Both the position numbers and the translations under genes were made by a program. 39,766 nt of DNA, taken from NCBI GenBank assembly GCA_022360905.1, contig JAKSBX010000147.1, forward strand, positions 1 through 39,766. The letters run 5' to 3'. The notes beneath the pieces were generated by a model. The model had not been told where the DNA came from. It was given only the letters and a program-made list of their open reading frames with translations, and did no database searches. Each line of letters opens with the position of its first letter. The stretch's first letter is position 1. This document shows positions 23,919 to 31,915 of this stretch, in pieces. Source of the stretch: Chromatiales bacterium. GTDB lineage: Bacteria > Pseudomonadota > Gammaproteobacteria > Chromatiales > Chromatiaceae.

Positions 23919-26603
23919 ATGCAACTGATTCTCAAAGTTGTTGTTTCGATTTCAGCACTTCTGGCTGTCATGCTGCTGATGCCTGATGTTCAACAGGTTC
24001 AGGCTGACACACCGCGCTATGCGAGCGCCTCGACTCACCAACCCACAGCTCAGCTCCAGTCGGGTACTCTATCCCCCAAGGTAAGCTATCTTCCTGAATC
24101 TCTGAGTAGACTGCAGTTCGGCCTTATGGTTATAGGCGGGGTGCTGGTGGTTGGCTTACTGCTTCTGTTTCGCTTGATCAAAGAGAGCTGGGAATCCTCA
24201 TTTGAGAAGTACGAGGAGATCGCGCGCTCCTTGTCGGAAGGGAACTATCTGGCCGTTACCCGTCTGCCGGTGGAGGGCAAGCTGGCCCCGATCAGTCGGG
24301 TATTGCGGCAATTGGTCAGTGAGAACTTTCTCTATCAGCAGACCATCAACCAGCAAAAACGTGTCTATGCCGCGCTCTCTGAAACCAGCAAGATGGTACT
24401 ACGGAGTCCACCGCCCCTGGTGATGTTCGAGCATGCCTGTGAGATCGCCGTGAACTTCGGTGGATTTACGGCAGCCTGGGTCGGTGAGGTGGATATAGAA
24501 GCAAAGCTGCTGCATCCAGTAGCCTGTGCCGGTATCCCAAAAGAGCGGCTGAAGGTCTGTAAATTCGATCTTGACCTGACCGACCCTGAGGGTGACAGCC
24601 CATTGGCAACCGCGGTGTACGGAAAGTGTGCTTCAGTGATTGACAGAATCGACCCGCAAGCGGGGAAAACCACCTGGCATCGTTTGGCACAAACCAGTGG
24701 TGGCCAGTCGGTTGCAGTGTTCCCGATCGTGGTGAACCAGGAAGTGATGGCCGCCTTCACACTCTATGCGGAGGGGCCTGAATATTTTACCCAAACCATC
24801 CATGATCTGCTCGATGAGATGGTCAGCAACTTTGCCTTCGCCATTGAGAACCATGAGCGGAGTGAGGCCCATCAAGCGGCCCATAGCTCACTGGAGGAGT
24901 CGTCGAAGCAGCTCTCTGAGGCCAATAAACAGCTCTCGATGCTGCTGGAATCGACCGGTGAGGGTATTTTTGGTGTGGATGAAAATGACCAATGTACTTT
25001 CATCAACAAGGCCGGGGCCGAGATGCTTGGCTATACCCAGCAGGAGTTGATCGGCAAACCGATTCATAAACGCGTGCGGATGTTCGATGAGTCGGGCCTG
25101 TCATTCAACAGCAGGGTGGTTGAGCAGGGTGATCCTGTCAGGGTTAAGGATGAGTCTTTCCAGCGGCAGAATGAGACCCTGTTTCCCGTTGAATATTCAA
25201 CCTACCCGATCATGGAGCATCGGCAATTCAAAGGCTCGGTAACCGTATTTCGCGATGTCACATCCAGTCGCTCCATGATGCGCGAGATGCGATTTCTGGC
25301 AACCCATGATTCACTCACTCATCTGCTGAACAGACATGCCTTCGATCAACGCTTAAGGCAGGCCTTTTCCGATTCACAGGAACATGATGCAGAGCATGTG
25401 TTGCTGTATATGGATCTTGATCAATTCAAGCTGGTCAATGATACCTGTGGCCATGTGGCGGGAGACATGATGCTGCGTCAACTCTCTCATCGACTGCAGC
25501 GGACCATAGGGGAGAACGATGTGTTGGCCCGTTTAGGTGGTGATGAGTTCGGTTTGTTGATGGAGAACAGTAGCCTGCCGCACGCCACGCAAATGGCCAA
25601 TCTGATCAGCAGTGCGGTGAAGGCATTCAGGTTCTCATGGGAAGGCCGCAGTTTCACCACCGGGGTGAGCATCGGTATTGTTGCCATCGGACCTAAGACC
25701 GAGAGCCCGCACAATGCACTCAGTGCGGCTGATGCGGCCTGCTATGTGGCGAAAGACATGGGGCGTAATCGAATCCATGTTTACCAGCCCTATGATGAAG
25801 AGATCAATCGCCAGCAAGGCGAAATGCGCTTGGTAACGAAGATTGAAAGTGCCATCGATCAACGTCGCTTCTCGCTGCTACAGCAGCCGATTATGTCGTT
25901 AAGCAGCAGTGCAATCGGTGATGAGCATATCGAGCTGTTAGTGCGGATGCAGGATGAAGAGGGAACGATGATCATGCCTGGGGCTTTCATACCGGCGGCT
26001 GAGCGTTACAACATCATGCATAGTGTCGACCGGTGGGTGATCGGTGAGGCCTTCCGATGGCTGTCGGAGAACAGAGAGCGTCTTGAAGAGTTGAGTCTTT
26101 GTGCCATCAACCTGTCAGGACAATCCTTGGGTGAATCCACATTGCATGAATACATCCTGGAGCAGTTGCGTCACTACGGCCTACCGGCAGAGAAGATCTC
26201 CTTTGAGATCACAGAGACTGCTGTGGTCAGTCGACTCGATCAGGCAGCTCGCTTTATGAGTTTGTTAAAACGTAGGGGTTTCCGTTTTGCGCTGGACGAT
26301 TTTGGTACCGGGATGTCCTCGTTCGCCTACCTGAAACATCTGCCGGTCGACTATCTGAAGATCGACGGCAGTTTCGTGCGCAATATGCTGAACGATCCGG
26401 TGGATCGGGCGATGGTCGAATCGATTAACCACATCGGTCACCTGATGGGGCTGCAGACCATTGCCGAATATGTGGAGGATGACCAGACCTTGGAGCAGCT
26501 GATCGATATCGGGGTGGATTATGCTCAGGGATACGGGGTGGTTCAACCTATGCCATTGAGTGATACCGACAGGCAGAACCTATCACCCGGAACCATCCAC
26601 TGA
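23919..26603 (+). CDS. Membrane GAF-PAS-GGDEF-EAL c-di-GMP enzyme
   Basis: 894 residues. Two membrane segments (about 4-21 and 67-87) enclose a short periplasmic loop. A HAMP-like stretch, a GAF domain (about 165-325), a coiled linker and a PAS domain (about 340-450) follow. The GGDEF domain has an intact GGDEF at 540-544. The inhibitory I-site RxxD is GEND, so product inhibition there is unlikely. The EAL domain starts with ELL at 672-674, an accepted variant, and keeps NLSGQS, FEITE, D793-D794 in LDDFGTG, LKIDGSFV, AEYVED and YAQGYG, so the phosphodiesterase looks complete. Both activities are possible, with the GAF and PAS domains as switches. The PilZ protein at 4396-4719 is the only visible receptor. 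Confidence 0.95.
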   Translation: MQLILKVVVSISALLAVMLLMPDVQQVQADTPRYASASTHQPTAQLQSGTLSPKVSYLPESLSRLQFGLMVIGGVLVVGLLLLFRLIKESWESSFEKYEEIARSLSEGNYLAVTRLPVEGKLAPISRVLRQLVSENFLYQQTINQQKRVYAALSETSKMVLRSPPPLVMFEHACEIAVNFGGFTAAWVGEVDIEAKLLHPVACAGIPKERLKVCKFDLDLTDPEGDSPLATAVYGKCASVIDRIDPQAGKTTWHRLAQTSGGQSVAVFPIVVNQEVMAAFTLYAEGPEYFTQTIHDLLDEMVSNFAFAIENHERSEAHQAAHSSLEESSKQLSEANKQLSMLLESTGEGIFGVDENDQCTFINKAGAEMLGYTQQELIGKPIHKRVRMFDESGLSFNSRVVEQGDPVRVKDESFQRQNETLFPVEYSTYPIMEHRQFKGSVTVFRDVTSSRSMMREMRFLATHDSLTHLLNRHAFDQRLRQAFSDSQEHDAEHVLLYMDLDQFKLVNDTCGHVAGDMMLRQLSHRLQRTIGENDVLARLGGDEFGLLMENSSLPHATQMANLISSAVKAFRFSWEGRSFTTGVSIGIVAIGPKTESPHNALSAADAACYVAKDMGRNRIHVYQPYDEEINRQQGEMRLVTKIESAIDQRRFSLLQQPIMSLSSSAIGDEHIELLVRMQDEEGTMIMPGAFIPAAERYNIMHSVDRWVIGEAFRWLSENRERLEELSLCAINLSGQSLGESTLHEYILEQLRHYGLPAEKISFEITETAVVSRLDQAARFMSLLKRRGFRFALDDFGTGMSSFAYLKHLPVDYLKIDGSFVRNMLNDPVDRAMVESINHIGHLMGLQTIAEYVEDDQTLEQLIDIGVDYAQGYGVVQPMPLSDTDRQNLSPGTIH

Positions 26604-26620
26604 TTTCAATGATTAGCCCC

Positions 26621-26642
26621 TAGGGCCTGTTAACAGGCCCTA
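26621..26642. repeat. Bare-ends copy of the dispersed element
   Basis: TAGGGCCTGTT (26621-26631) is followed directly by AACAGGCCCTA (26632-26642): the two 11-base ends of the 130-base element joined without interior. With one flanking base each side the palindrome is 24 bases and perfect. It lies between converging genes, and its right end supplies the stop codon of the H-NS-like gene. It could act as a bidirectional terminator. Confidence 0.85.
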
Positions 26643-27095
26643 GTTCATGCGGCACTGATCCAGAAAGGTTTCCAGCCCTACCTCTTCTGCATAAGCCTTC
26701 AAAGCTTTAGGGCGAGGACCCTTCTCTTTAACCTCAAATACCATTTCCGGTTGGTTTGGTAGTTTGCCGTATCGGCCGGCCGGTATTTTTACCGTGATGG
26801 TCGGTTTACTGGTTTTACGGGGTTTTTTGGCGCTACGGGCTTTGCTGGTTTTTTTCGCCGGAGCCGCGGTCTTGGTGCCGCTCTTTAGCTCGAGTTTCTC
26901 GACGATTCGGCTAACCCTTTTTATGTGGTGAGTGATATAGGATTCGAAACTGATACCGCTCTCTTTGAGGATTGCAGCGATCTTTGTGCTGACCTCTTTG
27001 AGAGCCTGCTCCTCCTGTTCAGCCTTCTGTTGCTCCTTCTCAAGACGGGTGATTTCTGCCTTCAGGCTCTCGATCTGTTTCTGTATATTGGGCAT
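26640..27095 (-). CDS. H-NS-like nucleoid protein (putative)
   Basis: 151 residues in three parts: an N-terminal coiled coil (1-75) suited to oligomerisation, a flexible linker rich in A, K, S and P (76-100, including KKTSKARSAKKPRKTSKP), and a C-terminal segment with KEKGPRPKALKAYAEEVG and LETFLDQC. This last part resembles the H-NS family core (GRGRKPKW, then LEDFL), with the DNA-contacting loop changed to GPRP. The layout coiled coil, basic linker, small DNA-binding domain is that of H-NS. Without the normal tryptophan and QGR-type hook the assignment is tentative. The stop codon lies inside the repeat at 26621-26642, so insertion of that element may have set the present C-terminus. Confidence 0.55.
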   Translation of the reverse strand: MPNIQKQIESLKAEITRLEKEQQKAEQEEQALKEVSTKIAAILKESGISFESYITHHIKRVSRIVEKLELKSGTKTAAPAKKTSKARSAKKPRKTSKPTITVKIPAGRYGKLPNQPEMVFEVKEKGPRPKALKAYAEEVGLETFLDQCRMN

Positions 27096-27354
27096 GTTCC
27101 TGTGCTCTAATCCTGATAAATCCCTCGAATTCTACCTGAATCCTTGGGTTCATGGCGAGTGTAGAGTGCAAGATATTGGTTTCCCGCTGGTATCGAAAAA
27201 TCTCAGCTTCAGCCACGGGTTAAGCGGGTGTTTTTTTGAGTCGCTGGGGAAGTGATAGCCTGCGTTATGCAGCGTCATGGAGCCTCTTCAGGCGCTAATA
27301 TATAGTTTTAGAGTATCGCGGCAAATTTCAACCGTTTCTATGTGAGTAGAGTCA

Positions 27355-27618
27355 ATGCGTGACAACCCCTATCGGCCGATCGCCTGTGGTCTCCATGAAT
27401 CCTATCAGTATGCGGTTATGACCCGCGCCCGGCTCGATCTCAACTGGCGGGATGATGCGGGTACCGTTCATCGGGCCAGGGTTCTGCCGATCGATGTGGT
27501 GACCCGGGATAACGCTGAATTTTTGATCGTTCGTGACAGTTCAGAAGAGGTGGTGGCGGTACGGTTGGATAGAATCGTGCAAGCGATCGATCTGACCTCA
27601 GGAAAAAACCTGGAATGA
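27355..27618 (+). CDS. rof: Rho-binding antiterminator (Rof/YaeO family)
   Basis: 87 residues with the Rof fold signatures: YRPIACGLHESYQYAVMTRA at the start, where E. coli Rof has YQPINC, then RARVLPIDVVTRDNAEFLIV and VAVRLDRIVQAIDL. Rof binds the Rho hexamer at its primary RNA site and inhibits termination. The gene is transcribed alone, divergent from the H-NS-like gene with about 260 bases between them. There is no strong ribosome site before ATG 27355. Confidence 0.88.
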   Translation: MRDNPYRPIACGLHESYQYAVMTRARLDLNWRDDAGTVHRARVLPIDVVTRDNAEFLIVRDSSEEVVAVRLDRIVQAIDLTSGKNLE

Positions 27619-27788
27619 TCAATGGTCAAAATGTTGGCGTTTCTAGATTAATCTTCTTAACAGATTGATATTTATGAAATTAATGATTTATATCCGGATG
27701 CAACAGAGGCTATTTTGGGAATTATCATCTGAGACACTGTTCGGGGAGTGTGATAGTTTTAAGAGTGTAGACGCCAGAGTAAAGTCTT

Positions 27789-28130
27789 ATGTGCCACACT
27801 GATCTAGATTTCGACCATTTGCTCAAATTGGCCGAGAGGGACCCGGTGAAATTCGAAGCACTGCGTCAGAAAACAATCGATACCTACATTGCAACCCTGC
27901 CCAGTGAGCGCCAGCTACAGATGCGTCGTTTACAGTGGCGTATCGACCAGGAGCGGAGAAACCGCTCACCCCTCAGTGCCTGCATGCGAATCTCAGGTTT
28001 GATGTGGGAAAATATGGTCGGTCCCAAGGGTATGCTGGGCTATCTGCACAGCATCAAATCAGAGCCTGGTGTGAGGCAGAACGGTGCCGGCAGCTGCGAA
28101 ATCGTGGATTTTCCGATCGGCTCGAGCTGA
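27789..28130 (+). CDS. DUF3135 family protein
   Basis: 113 residues. The N-terminal 60 residues match DUF3135 (DFDHLLKLAERDPVKFEALR, then QLQMRRLQWRIDQERR), a small helical family of gammaproteobacteria. There is no signal peptide and no catalytic motif. The conserved C-terminal half of the domain holds SPLSACMRISGLMW. It is flanked by AT-rich intergenic DNA (27619-27788) and rpmE. The function is unknown. Confidence 0.8.
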   Translation: MCHTDLDFDHLLKLAERDPVKFEALRQKTIDTYIATLPSERQLQMRRLQWRIDQERRNRSPLSACMRISGLMWENMVGPKGMLGYLHSIKSEPGVRQNGAGSCEIVDFPIGSS

Positions 28131-28168
28131 AATCAAACCGATTTAGACGGGATTCAGGGTGCGGGTAC

Positions 28169-28197
28169 TTGCCTTACGGCTCGTCTTAGCCTATTAT
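28169..28197 (+). promoter_or_regulatory. Sigma-70 promoter and leader hairpin of rpmE
   Basis: TTGCCT (28169-28174) and TATTAT (28192-28197) are 17 bases apart. Downstream, within the leader, TCTGCC (28209-28214) and GGCAGA (28221-28226) form a hairpin that may serve ribosomal-protein feedback or mRNA stability. Confidence 0.6.
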
Positions 28198-28258
28198 TCC
28201 GCGCCTTGTCTGCCAATTTGGGCAGAATCATTGCTAATTTCTCACGAGTGAGTCAGTC

Positions 28259-28462
28259 ATGAAACCGGACATTCATCCTCGATACGAGGAAATCAAAGTC
28301 GTATGCAGTTGCGGCAACGAAATTGTCACCCGATCCACATTGGGCCAGGAAGAGATGCACATCGAGGTATGCTCCTCTTGTCATCCTTTCTATACCGGTA
28401 AGCAGAAGATGGTAGATACCGCCGGTCGAGTGGACAAGTTCCGCAAAAAATACAGCCGCTAA
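28259..28462 (+). CDS. rpmE: Ribosomal protein L31 (zinc-binding type)
   Basis: 67 residues. The start [20 protein letters not shown] and the end [20 protein letters not shown] identify bacterial L31. Cysteines C16, C18, C37 and C40 make this the zinc-containing C+ form, the version made when zinc is ample. It is a component of the 50S subunit, at the bridge to the 30S head. A strong terminator follows. Confidence 0.97.
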   Translation: MKPDIHPRYEEIKVVCSCGNEIVTRSTLGQEEMHIEVCSSCHPFYTGKQKMVDTAGRVDKFRKKYSR

Positions 28463-28502
28463 GTCATTGGGCAACTGCTGCGTCGTTGCGACGCGACAGC
28501 CA

Positions 28503-29291
28503 ATGGCCGTGCAAACAGACGAAAAGGCTCCGCAGTGCGGGGCCTTTTTGTTTGTCCTGCTGTTCTGCTTGCTGATTCTGCCAGTCTCCTTAAAGGCGTC
28601 AGGGTGTCAGCCGTGTAACGCCGATCTGCAGCCTGTTGCTCGGGTAATCGATGGCGATACCCTGTTGATGAGATCTGGTGACAAGCTTCGTCTGATCGGC
28701 ATTAACACACCGGAATTGGGTCATTGGGGAAAGCCGGGAGAGCCCGGTGCTCAGGCAGCGAAAGCCCTGCTGCAGAGACTCGTCAGGGAGAGTGGCGGGC
28801 GGCTGGCACTCTGCCCCGGGGTTGAGAAGCAGGACAGATACGGTCGGCAGCTGGTGCATCTATCCGATAACAATAGACAAAGCATTGCGGCCCAATTGTT
28901 GCGCCAGGGTGTGGGCTGGGCGATCGCCGTACCGCCCAACCTGGTCAACAACGGGTGCTATTTTGCAGCAGAATCCCGGGCCAGGCGTGAGCAGCTCGGG
29001 ATTTGGAAAAACCCGCCGGCCTTAGCCAGTGGTCTCAGGGGTGATGAAACCGGATTTCACCATCTTCGAGGGAGAATTGTCCGTGTAGGAGAGAGTCGAA
29101 GTGCTGTGTGGGTGAACCTCGAGGGTGGTCTGGCGCTGCGCATCACCTGGAAGGACTGGGATGCCTTCCGGATCGATGATCCACAAGCGTTGGTTGGACG
29201 TGATGTGGAAGCTAGAGGCTGGCTCTACAAACGCAAGGGTGAACAACGCCTGAGGATTCGGCATCCAAGCTCGTTACGCCTGCTGGATTAG
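28503..29291 (+). CDS. Secreted thermonuclease-like (SNase) protein
   Basis: 262 residues from ATG 28503; a TTG at 28467 is also in frame. A hydrophobic signal segment (FLFVLLFCLLILPVSLKASG) implies export. The SNase domain follows: VARVIDGDTLLM, KLRLIGINTPELG, the catalytic-type EKQDRYGRQLVHL and a C-terminal EQLGIWKNPP. The nuclease Arg, Glu/Asp ligands and DRYGR loop are in place. A further 80-residue beta-rich domain (LRGRIVRVGESRSAVWVNLE) is like an OB-fold, also seen in related proteins. The rpmE terminator lies within the first 16 codons, so the true start and promoter are uncertain. Confidence 0.85.
   Translation: MAVQTDEKAPQCGAFLFVLLFCLLILPVSLKASGCQPCNADLQPVARVIDGDTLLMRSGDKLRLIGINTPELGHWGKPGEPGAQAAKALLQRLVRESGGRLALCPGVEKQDRYGRQLVHLSDNNRQSIAAQLLRQGVGWAIAVPPNLVNNGCYFAAESRARREQLGIWKNPPALASGLRGDETGFHHLRGRIVRVGESRSAVWVNLEGGLALRITWKDWDAFRIDDPQALVGRDVEARGWLYKRKGEQRLRIRHPSSLRLLD
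28522..28550 (+). terminator. rpmE terminator embedded in the nuclease reading frame
   Basis: AAAAGGCTCCGC (28522-28533) pairs with GCGGGGCCTTTTT (starting 28537) around a short loop, and the T-rich tail TTTTTGTTTG follows. A second hairpin upstream (GCGTCG-TTG-CGACGC near 28480-28495, flanked by CATTGG and CCAATG) strengthens the structure. It is a good intrinsic terminator, although the DNA also reads as the nuclease N-terminus. Confidence 0.8.
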
Positions 29292-29374
29292 TACGAGCTC
29301 CCCTTCATTTGACCCTTTCATGATCCTGCCCAGCATGTACACTACGCTAAATCAATCGAATCGCAGGAACCTTC

Positions 29375-30499
29375 ATGACCAAACATATCGGTATTCTGAC
29401 CTCTGGCGGCGATAGTCCGGGTTTGAACGCGGCCATCCGCGGAGTGGGTAAGGCGGCACAGGGTGCCTACGATATGGAGGTTATCGGTATCCGGGACGGT
29501 TTCCGCGGCTTGGTGGAAAATCGCACCATGCAGCTGGACCGGGGAGGGCTATCGGGTATCCTGACCCGGGGCGGCACCATCCTCGGTACCAGCCGGGAAA
29601 AGCCCCACCGGATGTATTTCAACGGCAAGCGCCAGGATATGACTGATGTGATCGTTGAAAACTATCAGGCTCACCATCTGGATGCCCTGGTCTGCATCGG
29701 TGGCGGCGGCACCCAGAAGAATGCCCTGCAGTTGCTGGAAAAGGGCCTGAATGTCATCACCCTGCCTAAGACGATCGATAACGATGTAGCCCACACCGAT
29801 ACCACCTTCGGTTTTGATACCGCGCTTGGCATCGCCACCGATGCCATCGATCGTCTGCACAGTACCGCGCACAGCCACCACCGAATCATCGTGGTGGAGA
29901 TCATGGGTCATCGGGCCGGTTGGCTGGCGCTGGGCTCAGGCGTGGCCGGTGGAGCAGACGTCATTCTGCTACCGGAAATACCCTATGACATCGAATCGGT
30001 TGCAGAGGCGATCAGGGGCCGTGCCGCCGGTGGTAAGCCGTTCAGTATTGTCGCTGTAGCAGAGGGTGCCCTGCCTAAGGGTGTGGCTGAAGAGGTCCAG
30101 GAGCTGAGGGATAGAAAACAGAAGGCCACAGACAAGAAGCTGCGTAAACAGCTGAAGACTGAGTTGAATGAATTGGAATCTCAATATGCCAACCATACTG
30201 TAACCCTCTCCCGCCAGCTGGAAGAACTGACCGGTCTGGAATCACGCGTGACCATTCTCGGCTATCTGCAGCGAGGGGGGACACCCTCTGCCGCGGACCG
30301 GTTGCTGGCGACCCGGCTGGGGACCGCCTGTGTCGATCTGATCGCCGAAGAGCGGTTTGGAGTGATGGTTGCATCCAGAGGTGACCAGGCCGTTCCCGTA
30401 CCCCTGGTCGATGTGGCGGGGTATAAAAAACTGGTGCCCGCGGATCACTCCTGGGTGATCAGTGCCAAAAGGGTGGGTACCAGTTTTGGTGATGACTAG
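29375..30499 (+). CDS. 6-phosphofructokinase (ATP- or pyrophosphate-dependent uncertain)
   Basis: 374 residues of the PfkA superfamily. The N-terminus has [17 protein letters not shown], then [30 protein letters not shown] at 131-138, [33 protein letters not shown] and [17 protein letters not shown]. The phosphate-donor loop, GGDGS in the E. coli ATP enzyme, is GGGG at 109-112, so the usual aspartate is replaced. K132 stands where pyrophosphate enzymes carry Lys and ATP enzymes Gly. The insertion at about 245-275 is charged and helical. The mix of residues leaves the donor open. It is monocistronic with a terminator. Confidence 0.93.
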   Translation: MTKHIGILTSGGDSPGLNAAIRGVGKAAQGAYDMEVIGIRDGFRGLVENRTMQLDRGGLSGILTRGGTILGTSREKPHRMYFNGKRQDMTDVIVENYQAHHLDALVCIGGGGTQKNALQLLEKGLNVITLPKTIDNDVAHTDTTFGFDTALGIATDAIDRLHSTAHSHHRIIVVEIMGHRAGWLALGSGVAGGADVILLPEIPYDIESVAEAIRGRAAGGKPFSIVAVAEGALPKGVAEEVQELRDRKQKATDKKLRKQLKTELNELESQYANHTVTLSRQLEELTGLESRVTILGYLQRGGTPSAADRLLATRLGTACVDLIAEERFGVMVASRGDQAVPVPLVDVAGYKKLVPADHSWVISAKRVGTSFGDD

Positions 30500-30508
30500 C
30501 TTGCCGCT

Positions 30509-30940
30509 TCAGCGGATTGTTAACCGCTTTTTATAGAAGACCCGGTTAAACCCGGGTATGAATTCACCGATTTCACCGATGGCCTTGTATCCATGCCGTT
30601 CATAGAAGGGCATGGATTTGGGATTCATGGTGTCCAGGGTGACGCTTTCACAGCCGAATTCACCGGCCGCCTGTTCGACATTTTGCAGGATCCGACTGCC
30701 ATACCCCTGGCCGCGCGACGTTGCATCGATCCAGAGCTGTTGCAGGTAGAAGTGGCTTAATATGGCCTGCCCGGTAGCACCCCCGATCATCCTGCCTTGG
30801 TTTGATTTCATCACTACAGCCAGTGTCTTTGGTGGTATGCCGCCGATGGCATCGATACCGAATTGAGTCAGTCCATGGCGGATTGCTTCTGTCTCTTCCT
30901 GGCTTGGTTCCCAGATTACAGCGAGTCGATGTTCCTTCAT
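30509..30940 (-). CDS. GNAT-family N-acetyltransferase
   Basis: 143 residues. The acetyl-CoA binding loop is SRGQGYGSRILQNVEQAA near residue 75, preceded by the beta-strand YLQQLWIDATSRG and followed by CESVTLDTMNPKSMPFYERH and GYKAIGEIGEFIPG. This is the compact GNAT layout of small-molecule or antibiotic-type acetyltransferases. It converges on the phosphofructokinase gene; its stop overlaps the terminator there. The substrate is unknown. Confidence 0.88.
   Translation of the reverse strand: MKEHRLAVIWEPSQEETEAIRHGLTQFGIDAIGGIPPKTLAVVMKSNQGRMIGGATGQAILSHFYLQQLWIDATSRGQGYGSRILQNVEQAAGEFGCESVTLDTMNPKSMPFYERHGYKAIGEIGEFIPGFNRVFYKKRLTIR
30511..30533 (+). terminator. Terminator of the phosphofructokinase gene
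   Basis: AGCGG (30511-30515) pairs with CCGCT (30524-30528), extended by inner TT/AA pairs, followed by TTTTTA. It overlaps the end of the converging GNAT gene. Confidence 0.6.
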
Positions 30941-30971
30941 CAGCCAGATCTCCTGATCGTATTTACTGTTT

Positions 30972-31008
30972 TAGGGCCAGTTGGGTTCGTGTTAACAGGC
31001 CAGCCCTA
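30972..31008. repeat. Degenerate short copy of the dispersed element
   Basis: TAGGGCCAGTT (one mismatch) at 30972-30982 and AACAGGCC plus a four-base insert plus CCCTA ending at 31008. The GTGTTAACAGGC stretch matches the right end of the 130-base copy. It lies between two minus-strand genes, ten bases before the stop of the upstream one. Confidence 0.65.
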
Positions 31009-31017
31009 GAGCGACCG

Positions 31018-31770
31018 CTAAAAAGGCATGAAATTCCGCATTCCGTTCATCACGGGGCTGACGGTATGTGACATGTTACCCACGTCGTGTGTCATCACAC
31101 CAACATTGCGGTTCAGATGTCCCATGTTGTTGTTCATGCCTTTGACCTGACTGGTCATAGACGACATGTTGCCGTTCAGCTCGGTGATGTTCTTGTTCAT
31201 GTCATTCACACCACTCGACATGCTGGCGGTGTCTTGGCCGATGGAGGCGATATGCCCCTGAATCCGATGCATATCCGCTGACATGCTGGTCATCGAGCTC
31301 TCCATCACATGGACCACGTAGAACAGATAGATCAGCGCGGCGATAGCAATCACCGTACCTGGCAGAGAGAAGAGCTTGATCCTTTGGATCTTGTAGGTCT
31401 GCTCCTTTTCGATCGCTTCGAGTCGCTCCTGCAGCAGCTTCTCACGCTCCTCAGCTTCCGCATGGGTCTGCTGGAATGCGGTGGTCAGGCGATCACTGAA
31501 CTCCTCGATGATCTTCTCATGGTGATCTTCGCGAATCTGATTGTCTTTGTGGATCTTGTCGAAAACCGACTGCAGACCCTGCATCAAGCCCGGCAGAACA
31601 CGGTTGTCGGTGGCCGATTTGGTGCTCTTTTCCTGATTCGCAGCCTTACTCTGCTGGGTAGCGGCGGTTTTTTTAGCCGTGCTCTTTTTTTTGCTGCTGG
31701 CGGCGGATTTGGCTTTCGGGGTTGTCGCCTTTTTCTTGGTCGTGCTCGTTGCCATGGGTCTACTGCTCAT
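31018..31770 (-). CDS. Single-pass membrane protein with 13-heptad periplasmic coiled coil
   Basis: 250 residues. Residues 1-55 are rich in K, A, T and S, like a histone H1 tail. Residues 60-130 are a charged helix (EKIIEEFSDRLTTAFQQTHA). Residues 132-155 form one membrane segment. The remaining 95 residues are methionine-, asparagine- and histidine-rich with an unbroken heptad: hydrophobic residues at 156+7n (M, M, I, I, M, M, L, M, M, L, M, M, V) and almost all at 160+7n. The basic end would be cytoplasmic and the coiled coil outside, or the reverse. No family was recognised. A DNA- or envelope-tethering role is possible but unproven. Confidence 0.8.
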   Translation of the reverse strand: MSSRPMATSTTKKKATTPKAKSAASSKKKSTAKKTAATQQSKAANQEKSTKSATDNRVLPGLMQGLQSVFDKIHKDNQIREDHHEKIIEEFSDRLTTAFQQTHAEAEEREKLLQERLEAIEKEQTYKIQRIKLFSLPGTVIAIAALIYLFYVVHVMESSMTSMSADMHRIQGHIASIGQDTASMSSGVNDMNKNITELNGNMSSMTSQVKGMNNNMGHLNRNVGVMTHDVGNMSHTVSPVMNGMRNFMPF

Positions 31771-31915
31771 TTGAGTATCTGGGGAGGGAGGGTAGTTAAG
31801 TTTATAATAAAAAGCTGATCAACTTATATGATTTTGATCACGCTTCTGAACATTGTAGAGATCAGTGCCGGTGGCCAGGACTTTTTGGCCGGAGGGTAAA
31901 GCGGGCCCGATCCGG

